Assembly: GCF_046719735.1 (NCBI RefSeq)
Contig: NZ_JAUTWQ010000003.1
Coordinates: 62,001 to 126,000, forward strand
Length of the DNA: 64,000 nucleotides
DNA from: Halobacillus_B rhizosphaerae
GTDB taxonomy: Bacteria > Bacillota > Bacilli > Bacillales > Halobacillaceae
Direction: 5' to 3'
The notes under the pieces were generated by a model that did no database searches, had not been told where the DNA came from, and saw only the letters and a program-made list of their open reading frames with translations. A program made the position numbers and the translations under genes. This document shows, piece after piece, positions 34,081 through 41,731 of this stretch (position 1 is the first letter of the stretch; every line of letters starts with the position of its first letter).

Positions 34081-35154
34081 TTAAACGTTCTTTACAATAT
34101 CTAAAACTTGTTTCAAAAGCTCTGAATCATCACAAAGTTTATAATCTGGATTACCTAACAACTCTTTAAATTTAGGAACAAGTGTTTTCTTAGTTGATCT
34201 TTCAAAACCATCAATGATTTCACTAATTTTTTCTTTTAACTTTTCTGGTGAATTATTGGCTTTTTCAATTGCTCTGTCAGCTTTTTCCTCAGTCTTTTGT
34301 TCCTCTTCTTGCACTGCAACCTCAACTGCTTTCTCGTCATTATCATATAGGCTTAAAACAGCCTCTTTAAAAGCATCAAGGAACTTCTTAGGTTCATTGT
34401 CAATTGTTGCAGGAAAATTACGGAAACGAGTTCCACATAAGATATTTCCGTCACTTCTAAATCGCAATACACGACTTTCTACTGGTTTTCCATCTTTACC
34501 TTTTTCAACTAATAGATCACCATAGATAATCATATCTGCCTCACGCTCAATAATATTAGATGTTTTACCTAATACATTGAATGTAGTGTAATCATATTCA
34601 AAACCGTCTTTATTCTTAACTTTTTGAGATTTTTCATGTCCAATAATAAACACTCCAAAACCTGCTTTTTTAAGACGATCAATTTCACTATAGATAAATT
34701 CTGCTACCATGTTATATCCCTTACCCCAAGGAATATCTGTAATGTCTGCATAACGTGTTTCTGGTTGATCTTGAAAGTTTGCTTTTCTGATTGTATGTGC
34801 AATTGCATAACGCTCTAGGGCAGTTATTGTATCAATAATAATGAATCGGAAAGGGATATCTTTTTTGTTTTCGATAAGCTCATCAACAACTTCCATAAAC
34901 CCTTTCTGCTCTTTATCAGTTTCATCCTCTGCATACTCAAATCCTGTTACTGGAATAGCATAAACACCATTCATTGTCTTGTAACCAATCTCAGTGGCAA
35001 GCAGAAGTGTACTGTCTAGAGTGCCGTAAAATTCTTTCGCTAAATCTATTGCAAATGTTGTTTTACCAAACTTTGATTTTGCCAACATGGAAATGAAATA
35101 ACCTTCAAGACTAGCTGTTGGTTTGTTTGGTTTAAGATTTTTTAAAAAACTCAT
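34081..35154 (-). CDS. Sak4-like RecA-fold ATPase (AAA_24)
   Basis: 357 residues. Walker A SKFGKTTFAID near 27-37 and Walker B FIIIDTITALERYAI near 102. The helix-rich C-terminus carries Glu/Lys repeats. The AAA_24/Sak4 family are single-strand DNA annealing or strand-exchange recombinases of phages, usually next to an SSB gene, as here (35779-36897). SPbeta YorG is comparable. It probably acts in recombination-dependent replication. Confidence 0.85.
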   Translation of the reverse strand: MSFLKNLKPNKPTASLEGYFISMLAKSKFGKTTFAIDLAKEFYGTLDSTLLLATEIGYKTMNGVYAIPVTGFEYAEDETDKEQKGFMEVVDELIENKKDIPFRFIIIDTITALERYAIAHTIRKANFQDQPETRYADITDIPWGKGYNMVAEFIYSEIDRLKKAGFGVFIIGHEKSQKVKNKDGFEYDYTTFNVLGKTSNIIEREADMIIYGDLLVEKGKDGKPVESRVLRFRSDGNILCGTRFRNFPATIDNEPKKFLDAFKEAVLSLYDNDEKAVEVAVQEEEQKTEEKADRAIEKANNSPEKLKEKISEIIDGFERSTKKTLVPKFKELLGNPDYKLCDDSELLKQVLDIVKNV

Positions 35155-35232
35155 TTTATAAAATTTTCCCCTTTTTCACATTTAAATGTGATGGGGAGTT
35201 TCCATCTATGTAACTCCTATGTTTGTTGTGTT

Positions 35233-35769
35233 TTATGTTATTATTTTATAACCACATGTTTCAGTTTTATTTTTCTTTAATAAATCGGACAAGTACCCTT
35301 TATTTCTACCTAGAAATTCACTAGCTTTCGCCATACTTCTAAACCTATATTCTTTACCAGAAACAATCTCAACAAGTTTAATTGTTATAGCTGTTTTGAT
35401 TAATTTATTGTCAAATGCATGATTATTGTTCTCAGTATGGTTGCACCATTCTAAGTTATCTAAATTATTATTCAATCTATTTCCGTCAATATGATTGACG
35501 TATTCTTTCCCTTCGATTAAAGGAAGGAAACTGAATGCAACTAATCTGTGAACTAAAAATGTTTTCTCTTCTTTATTCTTCCAGAGACATACACGACAAC
35601 AATTGTCTTTACTTACTTTTTGTCTTAATATTCTTTGTTTCCAAACTCTTTTACCATGTCTGATTGAGTATGTAGTTTTATTATTGGAAGTACGCACTAA
35701 ACCAGTATTGCTGACTTCATATATTCCTTCATACCCAACCACAGGTTTCCATACTATGTAATTATTCAT
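35233..35769 (-). CDS. NUMOD4-HNH homing endonuclease
   Basis: 178 residues. WKPVVGYEGIYEVSNTGLVR is a NUMOD4 motif. VHRLVAFSFLP, VNHIDGNRLNNNLDNLEWCN and HTENNNHA form the HNH core. The C-terminus has a NUMOD1-like helix (SMAKASEFLGRNKGYLSDLL). It separates the Sak4-like and SSB-like genes, a typical homing insertion in a conserved module. The operator-like box overlaps its first codons. Confidence 0.92.
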   Translation of the reverse strand: MNNYIVWKPVVGYEGIYEVSNTGLVRTSNNKTTYSIRHGKRVWKQRILRQKVSKDNCCRVCLWKNKEEKTFLVHRLVAFSFLPLIEGKEYVNHIDGNRLNNNLDNLEWCNHTENNNHAFDNKLIKTAITIKLVEIVSGKEYRFRSMAKASEFLGRNKGYLSDLLKKNKTETCGYKIIT

Positions 35770-35772
35770 TGC
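35748..35772 (-). promoter_or_regulatory. Operator-like box over the HNH start codon
   Basis: Minus strand AAGTGCAATGAATAATTACA, in which ATG AAT AAT TAC are the first codons of the HNH gene. Confidence 0.45.
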
Positions 35773-35778
35773 ACTTAT

Positions 35779-36897
35779 TTAGAAAGGAAGATCATCCGTA
35801 TCTGAAATATCAATTGGCTCATCTGATGAAGAACTTACGTCATCTTTCCAAGGGTTTTCAGTTTTTTTCTGTTTTCCACCTAGTCCTTCAACTAAGTTAT
35901 CAACTACAAAATCTGCTTCACGATAAACTTTTTCATCTAGTGAATCTACCCCATTAATGGATAGTTGATTAACATATGTCTTAGAATTTTCTGCATGACT
36001 AGGTTTGCTACGACCACCCAGACTGCCAAGAATATCTGCTTTCTTATTATCTTCGTTTTCTACTTTCTTAATAATGACTCGATTTAAGTTGTCACCGAAA
36101 GTTTTTACTACATCTCCAAATTTCAAGGTCTTTTTGAAGTTTTCAGCGAATTGCTTCATTTCTTCATCGACTCCACCTTCACCATTGTTGAAGTCAATTA
36201 CAAATTGTGCATCTTGGAATTTCTTATTAAAGTCAATCACACGACCAGTAATGTAAAGCTTTTTATCTGTCTTGTTAAGCTCTGAGTCAACGTAAACAAA
36301 TTGTTGTTCGAAGTAAGTGATTTCTTCAAAATCCTCTGCATCAAAATCAAGCTCTTTAGCAAGGTGAACTTTCTCAATGTTGAAGTTTTTAGTCTTAACT
36401 TTTTGACCATCTTTTTCATAAGAACCATAACTAATAGTTCCCTCAACGGTTACAAAATCACCATTATTAAGATTGTCATAAACCATTTTTGCAGTTACAA
36501 ATTTAGGAACACCTTTGCTGACCAATTTATTTTTGTCATCATAGTGTAGACCTACTCTTGATTGCATAACTACATATCCTTCTTCACGATACTGCTCTTG
36601 ATTTTCTTCCCAATCTTCAAAAGTTTTTCTTGTTCCTTTGTAATTTTCATCTTCTTCTTTTAATTTGCTATTCCACATAAAAACATCTTTTGGTTCATAG
36701 GCAAACATTTGTACAGTGATTTCGTTTGTCTCAGAAGTTTTTACACCAAATCGTAGTTTACGATATGTTCTCCCTACATGTTCGCCTTTTGTTTGAGTGT
36801 CTTGATCATAAGCATTGTCTTTGTCTATACGAGTAACTTTACCTACTGCTTTAAATGTACCTTTAGTTTCTTTTAACTGCATTTTTTCTCTTGCCAT
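35779..36897 (-). CDS. Single-strand DNA-binding-like protein
   Basis: 372 residues. Two OB-like beta regions (GKVTRIDKDNAYDQ and TVEGTISYGSYEKDGQKVKT) precede a low-complexity acidic C-terminus ending DISDTDDLPF. The DDLPF tip is the hallmark of SSB proteins that recruit partners. It probably coats single-stranded DNA for the Sak4-like ATPase and polymerase. Longer than standard SSB (about 170). Confidence 0.75.
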   Translation of the reverse strand: MAREKMQLKETKGTFKAVGKVTRIDKDNAYDQDTQTKGEHVGRTYRKLRFGVKTSETNEITVQMFAYEPKDVFMWNSKLKEEDENYKGTRKTFEDWEENQEQYREEGYVVMQSRVGLHYDDKNKLVSKGVPKFVTAKMVYDNLNNGDFVTVEGTISYGSYEKDGQKVKTKNFNIEKVHLAKELDFDAEDFEEITYFEQQFVYVDSELNKTDKKLYITGRVIDFNKKFQDAQFVIDFNNGEGGVDEEMKQFAENFKKTLKFGDVVKTFGDNLNRVIIKKVENEDNKKADILGSLGGRSKPSHAENSKTYVNQLSINGVDSLDEKVYREADFVVDNLVEGLGGKQKKTENPWKDDVSSSSDEPIDISDTDDLPF

Positions 36898-36919
36898 AAT
36901 ACTAATTAGAATCTCCTTT

Positions 36920-36945
36920 GATATGTAATTATTTATTGCATTTAT
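36920..36945 (-). promoter_or_regulatory. RBS-proximal operator box
   Basis: Minus strand AATGCAATAAATAATTACATA just before AAAGGAG of the SSB-like gene; second box under the promoter at 36986-37014. Between the two is a 7-bp hairpin, GGAAAAG with CTTTTCC (36953-36972). Confidence 0.5.
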
Positions 36946-36985
36946 GGGAAGGAAAAGAAAATCTTTTCCTCATCAACATAATTTC

Positions 36986-37014
36986 ATTTTAACATAATTT
37001 GTTGCGCTTGTCAA
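36986..37014 (-). promoter_or_regulatory. Operator-containing promoter of the SSB-Sak4 operon
   Basis: TTGACA, 17 bases with GCGCAACAAATTAT, TAAAAT. Confidence 0.8.
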
Positions 37015-37018
37015 ATAC

Positions 37019-37405
37019 TTATAGTACATATTGCATAATGTTTTTTGAAGGTTTGCTGTGGAATTTACTGTAAAGGTTTTCTAGTGTAACATTGCCTTTA
37101 TCAATCGCCCCAGAGATAAAAGCAATGTCTTGTGCTGTGAATTTTTGAAAAAATGTTGATTCAAATGCAGAAAGGATGTTCTCATTGCACAGATGTAGAA
37201 AATCTACCAAAGTCGTGCTTGAGTGTTCAATTCTATGATCTCTATAGTCTAGAAGATCATCCAATACATAGTGATTTCTTCCATAGAACCCTATGTAAAA
37301 GGAATCACACTCTTTCTCTGTTTTCAACAACACCTGTGCCAATGATTTTGGTAAATCAAGTGACTTGATGAAATTATCCACCTTGTTTTTTGTAATCGCC
37401 ACCAT
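37019..37405 (-). CDS. Hypothetical protein of the control region
   Basis: 128 residues: an N-terminal helical part (NKVDNFIKSLDLPKSLAQVL) and a helical C-terminus. No clear HTH. Preceded by a promoter with a 12-bp inverted repeat, so tightly regulated. Function unknown. Confidence 0.72.
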   Translation of the reverse strand: MVAITKNKVDNFIKSLDLPKSLAQVLLKTEKECDSFYIGFYGRNHYVLDDLLDYRDHRIEHSSTTLVDFLHLCNENILSAFESTFFQKFTAQDIAFISGAIDKGNVTLENLYSKFHSKPSKNIMQYVL

Positions 37406-37450
37406 TTAGTAACCCTCTTCCCCATTTAAGTTCAAGCTTTTAAACTTGAT

Positions 37451-37481
37451 TGTAACATTAAACCCTATATTTAATGTTACA
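37451..37481. repeat. 12-bp inverted repeat, possible operator or origin element
   Basis: TGTAACATTAAA pairs with TTTAATGTTACA around CCCTATA-type loop bases. It overlaps a minus promoter, TTGAAT (37487-37492), 17 bases, TATAGG (37464-37469). The flanks are AT-rich with a run of nine A (37546-37554). Confidence 0.6.
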
Positions 37482-37552
37482 AGCAAATTCAAAGGATGAA
37501 TATGTAAGTTGCCATTTTGGGTATCCATTTTAGCCAATGTTTTAAAAAAAAA

Positions 37553-38059
37553 TTATTTATTTTTGTCGGTGAGTTTAGCTAAATTAATCACCAATTTATC
37601 CCAACCTATTCCTTTGTGTCTAAGATTAATTAAAAATATTTCCTGTGTTCGTATATCTCGATAACCAGAATGGAAAGGTGCTTCCCATTCAAGAGGACTT
37701 GAGATTGAAAATTCATTACTATCCATATCCCATTGAACAACTTTCATTTCCACCAGTTTGTCTAATTCTGTTCTTACTTTTGCTCTTCCTACTCCACATA
37801 GTTCAAAATCTTGCAATTTTGGGAAAACTGCATATTCTTTCCCAAAACTGTATGAATAATTCAATATTAGAAGTATGATGTTTTGTTGCCTTTTAGTAAA
37901 ATTTCTTTTGGTTAAATCTGATCTTATCATGTATTCTTTGGCTTTGAACTTATCACTAGTTTTGTTTAAATATGGTTGTATGGTTTTTACATAGGCTAAA
38001 GTTCCTATTTCGTATGCTTTATCTCCTAGTATTTCAACTAGATTCTTAATGTTAAGCAC
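37553..38059 (-). CDS. Winged-helix protein, replication-initiator-like
   Basis: 168 residues. Residues 45-115 (LTKRNFTKRQQNIILLILNY, then GVGRAKVRTELDKLVEMKVV) match the winged-helix pattern of phage replication proteins of the RepO type. A regulator role is the alternative. It lies beside the AT-rich inverted repeat at 37451, a possible binding site or origin. Confidence 0.7.
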   Translation of the reverse strand: MLNIKNLVEILGDKAYEIGTLAYVKTIQPYLNKTSDKFKAKEYMIRSDLTKRNFTKRQQNIILLILNYSYSFGKEYAVFPKLQDFELCGVGRAKVRTELDKLVEMKVVQWDMDSNEFSISSPLEWEAPFHSGYRDIRTQEIFLINLRHKGIGWDKLVINLAKLTDKNK

Positions 38060-38093
38060 TCCTTCAATCTTTTAAGAATTGCTCACTAAAGTT

Positions 38094-38122
38094 ATTATAA
38101 TGGATGAGCGTAAACCTGTCTA
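38094..38122 (-). promoter_or_regulatory. Sigma-A promoter without the phage-wide box
   Basis: TAGACA, 17 bases, TATAAT. It drives 38059. The spacer is unrelated to the ACAACAAATAAT motif. Confidence 0.78.
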
Positions 38123-38193
38123 CATAAATTTTGGAAAAAATTGAAGTTTTTTGGGAAGGGGTAAATCCTATGCAGTTATCCACCCCTTCAATG

Positions 38194-38502
38194 TTATTTC
38201 TGATATTTTCTCTTCCATTCTTCGTTCAATTTTTCCTTCTTTTTAACATCTACATCTACTATTTCAAAGAGATCATACATTGACTTATTGAGACTGTCAG
38301 CCAACACCCAAGCATAAATCAGTTTCCAACTAATACGGTTATACATTAGATTCATGAAACTTTTGTATGCCATGTCGATACCGTAATTCTCAACTAGTTT
38401 GTTGTGGAGAAGGGTGTAATCAAGTCCCTTCTTTTCCATAATTTCATCTAGTTTTTTTCTATCTAAAACAACACTTTTTTCATGTAAGGCATGAGTCCTC
38501 AA
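38194..38502 (-). CDS. XRE-like helix-turn-helix protein
   Basis: 102 residues. LDEIMEKKGLDYTLLHNKLV then YKSFMNLMYNRISWKLIYAW and ADSLNKSMYDLFEIVDVDV follow the Cro/C1 helix order, ending with the DLFE motif common in XRE regulators. It sits 5 bases after the recombinase-fold gene, like yopS beside yopR in SPbeta (from memory). Probably a co-regulator. Confidence 0.72.
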   Translation of the reverse strand: MRTHALHEKSVVLDRKKLDEIMEKKGLDYTLLHNKLVENYGIDMAYKSFMNLMYNRISWKLIYAWVLADSLNKSMYDLFEIVDVDVKKKEKLNEEWKRKYQK

Positions 38503-38507
38503 TTAAA

Positions 38508-39539
38508 TCACCCCTCCTTTTTTGGATAAGTTGCTCTTACTTTTTCGACTGTTAAGAAGCTTTTTAGGTTGTGATGAGATTTGACATTGAATCTGTCTGC
38601 TATAATTTTGATATCATCCAAAACAAGTTGTTCATTATCTAGAAGATCGTGTGCTTGGTGAACCATCCCACTACGTTGAATATACTTAGCTGACAGGTCA
38701 TTAATCCCTAGACTTTCTGAAATGCTGTGAATCCTTCTATATATTACATACTTGTCAACAGGTGTATTTCCTTCTTTATTTTTGTTTCTTGTAATAGATG
38801 CTCTAATAACGTAATCATTATCAACTAAATCTGTAAAAGGTCTTATATTTTCTATTTCAGTAAGATTAGCTTCGCCATTTTTCTTTGCATAAGTGGATTG
38901 TTTTATTGCACCTTCTAAGAGGTCTAGTGTTCTTTGCTCTACATTAATGTAACGTTCTGTATATTTTATAGGTACTTCATATTCATCTGCTTTCAATGAA
39001 TTAGTGAGCTTTAAACGTTTATTATCCCAATCAATATCTGTTTTTTTCAAATTTCTAATTTCAGATAATTTCTTTCCACCAACTCCTTCAAACAAGAGTC
39101 TGATTATTACATTGTCTTGATAATTCTCACATGCATCCTCATATCTCCTTAGTTGCTTGTCGGTGAAATAAATTTCATCATTTATTACATACTTAGCAAA
39201 ATCATTTGGTTTTAAACTTTCCAAAAGATTCACTTTAATGAGCTTCTTTTTTACACTCCAATGAAGGTAGGCAGAAATTATACGACCATAGCTTTCAATA
39301 GTATTCCTATTTTTCGATTGAAAACTTCTTAACACCTCTTCTAATTCAGAAAAAGTAAATTTATTTAAGTCTTTGTTCTTTTCTTCCTCAAGAGGTGAAG
39401 TTACATATAATATTCTAAGATAACTTCTAGCAGTTTCGTCTGAAATAATACCTCTCTGAATGAGATCATCTATAAATGTTTGTTTATCTCTTTCATTAAA
39501 TAGATGATTATTTTTGTCATCTGTAGTTGCCGTTACCAT
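38508..39539 (-). CDS. Catalytically degenerate tyrosine-recombinase fold, MrpR/YopR-like repressor candidate
   Basis: 343 residues from ATG 39537-39539, six bases after GGAGTG. A core-binding N-domain (ARSYLRILYVTSPLEEEKNK) and a catalytic-fold C-domain are present. The first catalytic Arg is Lys in GVGGKKLSEI. The His of HxxR is Tyr in KYIQRSG. No Tyr follows SHHNLK at the normal distance of about nine residues. MrpR of SPbeta is a recombinase-fold master repressor that lost catalysis, which fits. The many-operator system in this window would be its target; that is inference. Confidence 0.75.
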   Translation of the reverse strand: MVTATTDDKNNHLFNERDKQTFIDDLIQRGIISDETARSYLRILYVTSPLEEEKNKDLNKFTFSELEEVLRSFQSKNRNTIESYGRIISAYLHWSVKKKLIKVNLLESLKPNDFAKYVINDEIYFTDKQLRRYEDACENYQDNVIIRLLFEGVGGKKLSEIRNLKKTDIDWDNKRLKLTNSLKADEYEVPIKYTERYINVEQRTLDLLEGAIKQSTYAKKNGEANLTEIENIRPFTDLVDNDYVIRASITRNKNKEGNTPVDKYVIYRRIHSISESLGINDLSAKYIQRSGMVHQAHDLLDNEQLVLDDIKIIADRFNVKSHHNLKSFLTVEKVRATYPKKEG

Positions 39540-39622
39540 TTTATTCACTCCTGTAGTTAATATTATTTTTATTATATCCACTAGTTATATGTTTTATGCA
39601 TATAATTGACCTCTTCTGTAAT

Positions 39623-39651
39623 AATATATCATTATTTGGTGTGTTGGTCAA
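39623..39651 (-). promoter_or_regulatory. Variant operator promoter of the recombinase-fold gene
   Basis: TTGACC, 17 bases with ACACACCAAATAAT, TATATT. The box has a C insert relative to others, as might be expected for autoregulation at altered affinity. Confidence 0.75.
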
Positions 39652-39678
39652 CCTTTATTCGACAAATAGTACAAGGAT

Positions 39679-39700
39679 ATAATTGTATAAAATGTGGATT
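39679..39700. repeat. 9-bp perfect inverted repeat
   Basis: GTATAAAAT, GTGG, ATTTTATAC. It matches the recurring intercistronic element in both orientations and lies between the two control promoters. Confidence 0.6.
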
Positions 39701-39762
39701 TTATACGTGTTTGGAGTGAGCAGATAAAGTCGAATCACCCTTTTGAAACTTACTTCACCACT

Positions 39763-39795
39763 CTAAATTAAGTCAAGTAACTCCAACCTGTACAT
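39763..39795 (-). CDS. Ten-codon peptide ORF with its own promoter
   Basis: ATG 39793-39795 is preceded by AAAGGAGGG at ideal spacing and by a full promoter 30 bases upstream. It encodes MYRLELLDLI and a TAG stop. It may be a leader or a signalling peptide, or the ribosome site may be fortuitous. No signal peptide, so unlike known arbitrium precursors. Confidence 0.4.
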   Translation of the reverse strand: MYRLELLDLI

Positions 39796-39825
39796 TCTTC
39801 CCTCCTTTGTCTACTAGATACTTCG

Positions 39826-39854
39826 ATATTATCATTATATGTGGTTACTGTCAA
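39826..39854 (-). promoter_or_regulatory. Variant operator promoter overlapping the XRE gene stop
   Basis: TTGACA, 17 bases with TAACCACATATAAT, TAATAT. It drives the ten-codon ORF and the leader of the recombinase-fold gene. Confidence 0.75.
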
Positions 39855-40093
39855 TCCTCTAAATAGAAAATATCTTCGACATTTACTTCAAAATATCTTG
39901 CAATCATATGTTCTACTTCAACAGAAGGGTTTGATACTTCTCTGCTTATTTTCTTAATAGTATCCCAACCTACACCACAGTAACTAGCTAATTCCTCCAT
40001 CACCATTCTTTTAGTTACTTTCATCTTCTGTTCTTGAGTTTTTTTACCAATTGCATGAGCTAAGTAAGCATTTAAATTATTTCTCATTCTCAT
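39851..40093 (-). CDS. Cro/C1-type (XRE) transcription regulator
   Basis: 80 residues from MRMRNNLNAYLAHAIGKKTQ, nine bases after GGAG. An HTH is evident: MVMEELASYCGVGWDTIKKI then EVEHMIARYFEVNVEDIFYL. Such regulators control lysis-lysogeny switches. A hairpin terminator directly upstream (40118) insulates it; expression may come from read-through. Confidence 0.85.
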   Translation of the reverse strand: MRMRNNLNAYLAHAIGKKTQEQKMKVTKRMVMEELASYCGVGWDTIKKISREVSNPSVEVEHMIARYFEVNVEDIFYLED

Positions 40094-40117
40094 TTTTATC
40101 ATCTCCTTATAATTTTA

Positions 40118-40136
40118 AGGGGCTTATAAAGCCCCT
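40118..40136 (-). terminator. Terminator between 40135 and the XRE gene
   Basis: Minus strand AGGGGC, TTTATAA, GCCCCT, then TAAAATTAT. It overlaps the stop of the upstream gene. Confidence 0.65.
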
Positions 40137-40854
40137 AGATTGCTTTAAAGTTGCATTTATCTTGCAGTTTTAGTTTTAAGCTCTTAAGCTCTTCTGTTCT
40201 TATTATCCACGTTTTTTTATCTGGATCATATTCTCTTTTTTCTTTGTCAATTGTTTTAATTGCTTCGACTACCTGTTTATCATATTTGAAGGATAAAGCA
40301 GTAAATTGTTCATTTGGATTACAATTAATTACAATTTTATTTGTGGATGGATTTTTAAGAAATGGATGGTCTTTAGCATACTGTAACGCATTCTCAACAT
40401 CTCCACCTACGTCTTTGAGATCATTAAGGATTTTAAGCAAGATTTCATTCTTTACAACCCAACTTTTTGCATCTTGATCAAAATATCTAAGATGATTTGG
40501 TCTAGTTTTTATTGTATGGATAAACATTTCATTGTAACGAAATGCTATTAGAGTATCTTCTTCTCTAACTTCGATTGAAATTCCTTCTGCAAAATTAGAA
40601 TTTTCCACAAATTGTTCAAAGTGTTTTTTAGTATTAACCATCTTTTCTTTGTCTGCTCCTAGTTGTGTTTTACAATACTTTTCCAGACGTTTTGCAAGAT
40701 CGACTATCTGAGCATTGGATAGACCATAGTAATAGGTACTACATGCTCCGAAATCAGCTTTGTTGTATCCTTTTCCATCATGTGTAACTGGTGCGCCCCT
40801 ACCCAACAGTAACTCATTAAAATTAATTAATTCTTCTTTAGAGTAGTGTTTCAT
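40135..40854 (-). CDS. Protein with two HARP-like repeats
   Basis: 239 residues. After a helical N-terminus come two related units: LIAFRYNEMFIHTIKT with RYFDQDAKSWVVKNEIL, and ALSFKYDKQVVEAIKT with EYDPDKKTWIIRTEEL. The pattern F-Y-x-V-x-x-I-K then YD-x-x-K-x-W matches HARP-type domains that bind DNA in SMARCAL1-like enzymes. No ATPase is attached. A DNA-binding accessory role is inferred. Confidence 0.75.
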   Translation of the reverse strand: MKHYSKEELINFNELLLGRGAPVTHDGKGYNKADFGACSTYYYGLSNAQIVDLAKRLEKYCKTQLGADKEKMVNTKKHFEQFVENSNFAEGISIEVREEDTLIAFRYNEMFIHTIKTRPNHLRYFDQDAKSWVVKNEILLKILNDLKDVGGDVENALQYAKDHPFLKNPSTNKIVINCNPNEQFTALSFKYDKQVVEAIKTIDKEKREYDPDKKTWIIRTEELKSLKLKLQDKCNFKAI

Positions 40855-40936
40855 GATTTAGCCTCCTTAAATATATTATACTCTACTTCGAGGGAATTTA
40901 ATACCCTTAATAAGATATTTTAATTCCCTTTATGTA

Positions 40937-41371
40937 TTAAATTCCGAAAACCTTCATTTTTTTACTATAGATACCTCTGTCTAATGTGCTATGTAGATCA
41001 TTTGCATCGTTCATCCAAGTAGTTATAATTTTATTTTCGGTGAGACTGTAGCAAACCTTTATCCAATACTTCCTGTTTACATTTGGTTTTGATTCTAAAA
41101 CAACTCTTTCTTCCAGAACATCAGTATAACGATTTCTAATGATTCTGTATTCTACAATTCTTGAGTTATGTATAATGGATACTAAATCTTTTTTAGTGGC
41201 ATCAATTTTCTTTTCTTTAATTCTATCGAAAGTGTGGGTTGATACTCTCCAATGTTTGACACTTTTTAAACGGTCATAAATTCCAAAAATCTCTTTTGGT
41301 TGCATTTGGGATAAATGCTTTCTTTGACCTTCAAACCTAACCATCTCTTTTTCATTTTTCTGAGCTAACAT
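40937..41371 (-). CDS. DUF4258/BECR-like hypothetical protein
   Basis: 144 residues. VSTHTFDRIKEKKIDATKKD then IVEYRIIRNRYTDVLEERVV and NKIITTWMNDANDLH give an H-x-x-x-R helix followed by a beta sheet with IITTW. This resembles RelE/DUF4258-type folds. Whether it is an RNase cannot be judged. Function unknown. Confidence 0.7.
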   Translation of the reverse strand: MLAQKNEKEMVRFEGQRKHLSQMQPKEIFGIYDRLKSVKHWRVSTHTFDRIKEKKIDATKKDLVSIIHNSRIVEYRIIRNRYTDVLEERVVLESKPNVNRKYWIKVCYSLTENKIITTWMNDANDLHSTLDRGIYSKKMKVFGI

Positions 41372-41384
41372 TTGATCATCCCCT

Positions 41385-41410
41385 TTATGTTATTATTTAT
41401 TGCACTTGTT
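41385..41410 (-). promoter_or_regulatory. RBS-proximal operator box
   Basis: Minus strand AAGTGCAATAAATAATAACATA before AAAGGGG of gene 40937-41371. The first bases are the stop region of 41393. Confidence 0.5.
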
Positions 41411-41731
41411 ATAAGCAATTTCTTTTGATAAATCTATCTCTTTAACGACAAGGTGGACAGCTTTCCAAAAATCAATATCTAACTTTTCTTGCAAATATTC
41501 AGCTTTAAGGGTATGGGGTCTATCTAATTTACAAGTGCTTACATTGAGTTGGTTCTTTTGCACATATAAGACTACGATTATACCCTTATATTCAATTTCC
41601 AATGAATAGGGATGCTTTCCTTGGGATCGTACTCCATTATCTATAACAGCTTCTATAATTGCTTTAGACATTCCACGCTTTGCCATGCGTTTCAGAATAT
41701 GTTTAGAAAAGTATAGTTTCTTATTAAGCAT
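41393..41731 (-). CDS. DUF4258 protein
   Basis: 112 residues. YFSKHILKRMAKRGMSKAII, EAVIDNGVRSQGK then IVVLYVQKNQLNVSTC match DUF4258, a small fold related to some toxin nucleases. Neighbour of another DUF4258-like protein, suggesting duplication. Overlaps the SprT-like gene by 8 bases. Confidence 0.78.
   Translation of the reverse strand: MLNKKLYFSKHILKRMAKRGMSKAIIEAVIDNGVRSQGKHPYSLEIEYKGIIVVLYVQKNQLNVSTCKLDRPHTLKAEYLQEKLDIDFWKAVHLVVKEIDLSKEIAYNKCNK

Noticed and set aside
38508..39539. Active phage integrase
   Set aside because: Recombinase fold is clear but three catalytic positions are altered or absent and no att site is seen nearby.
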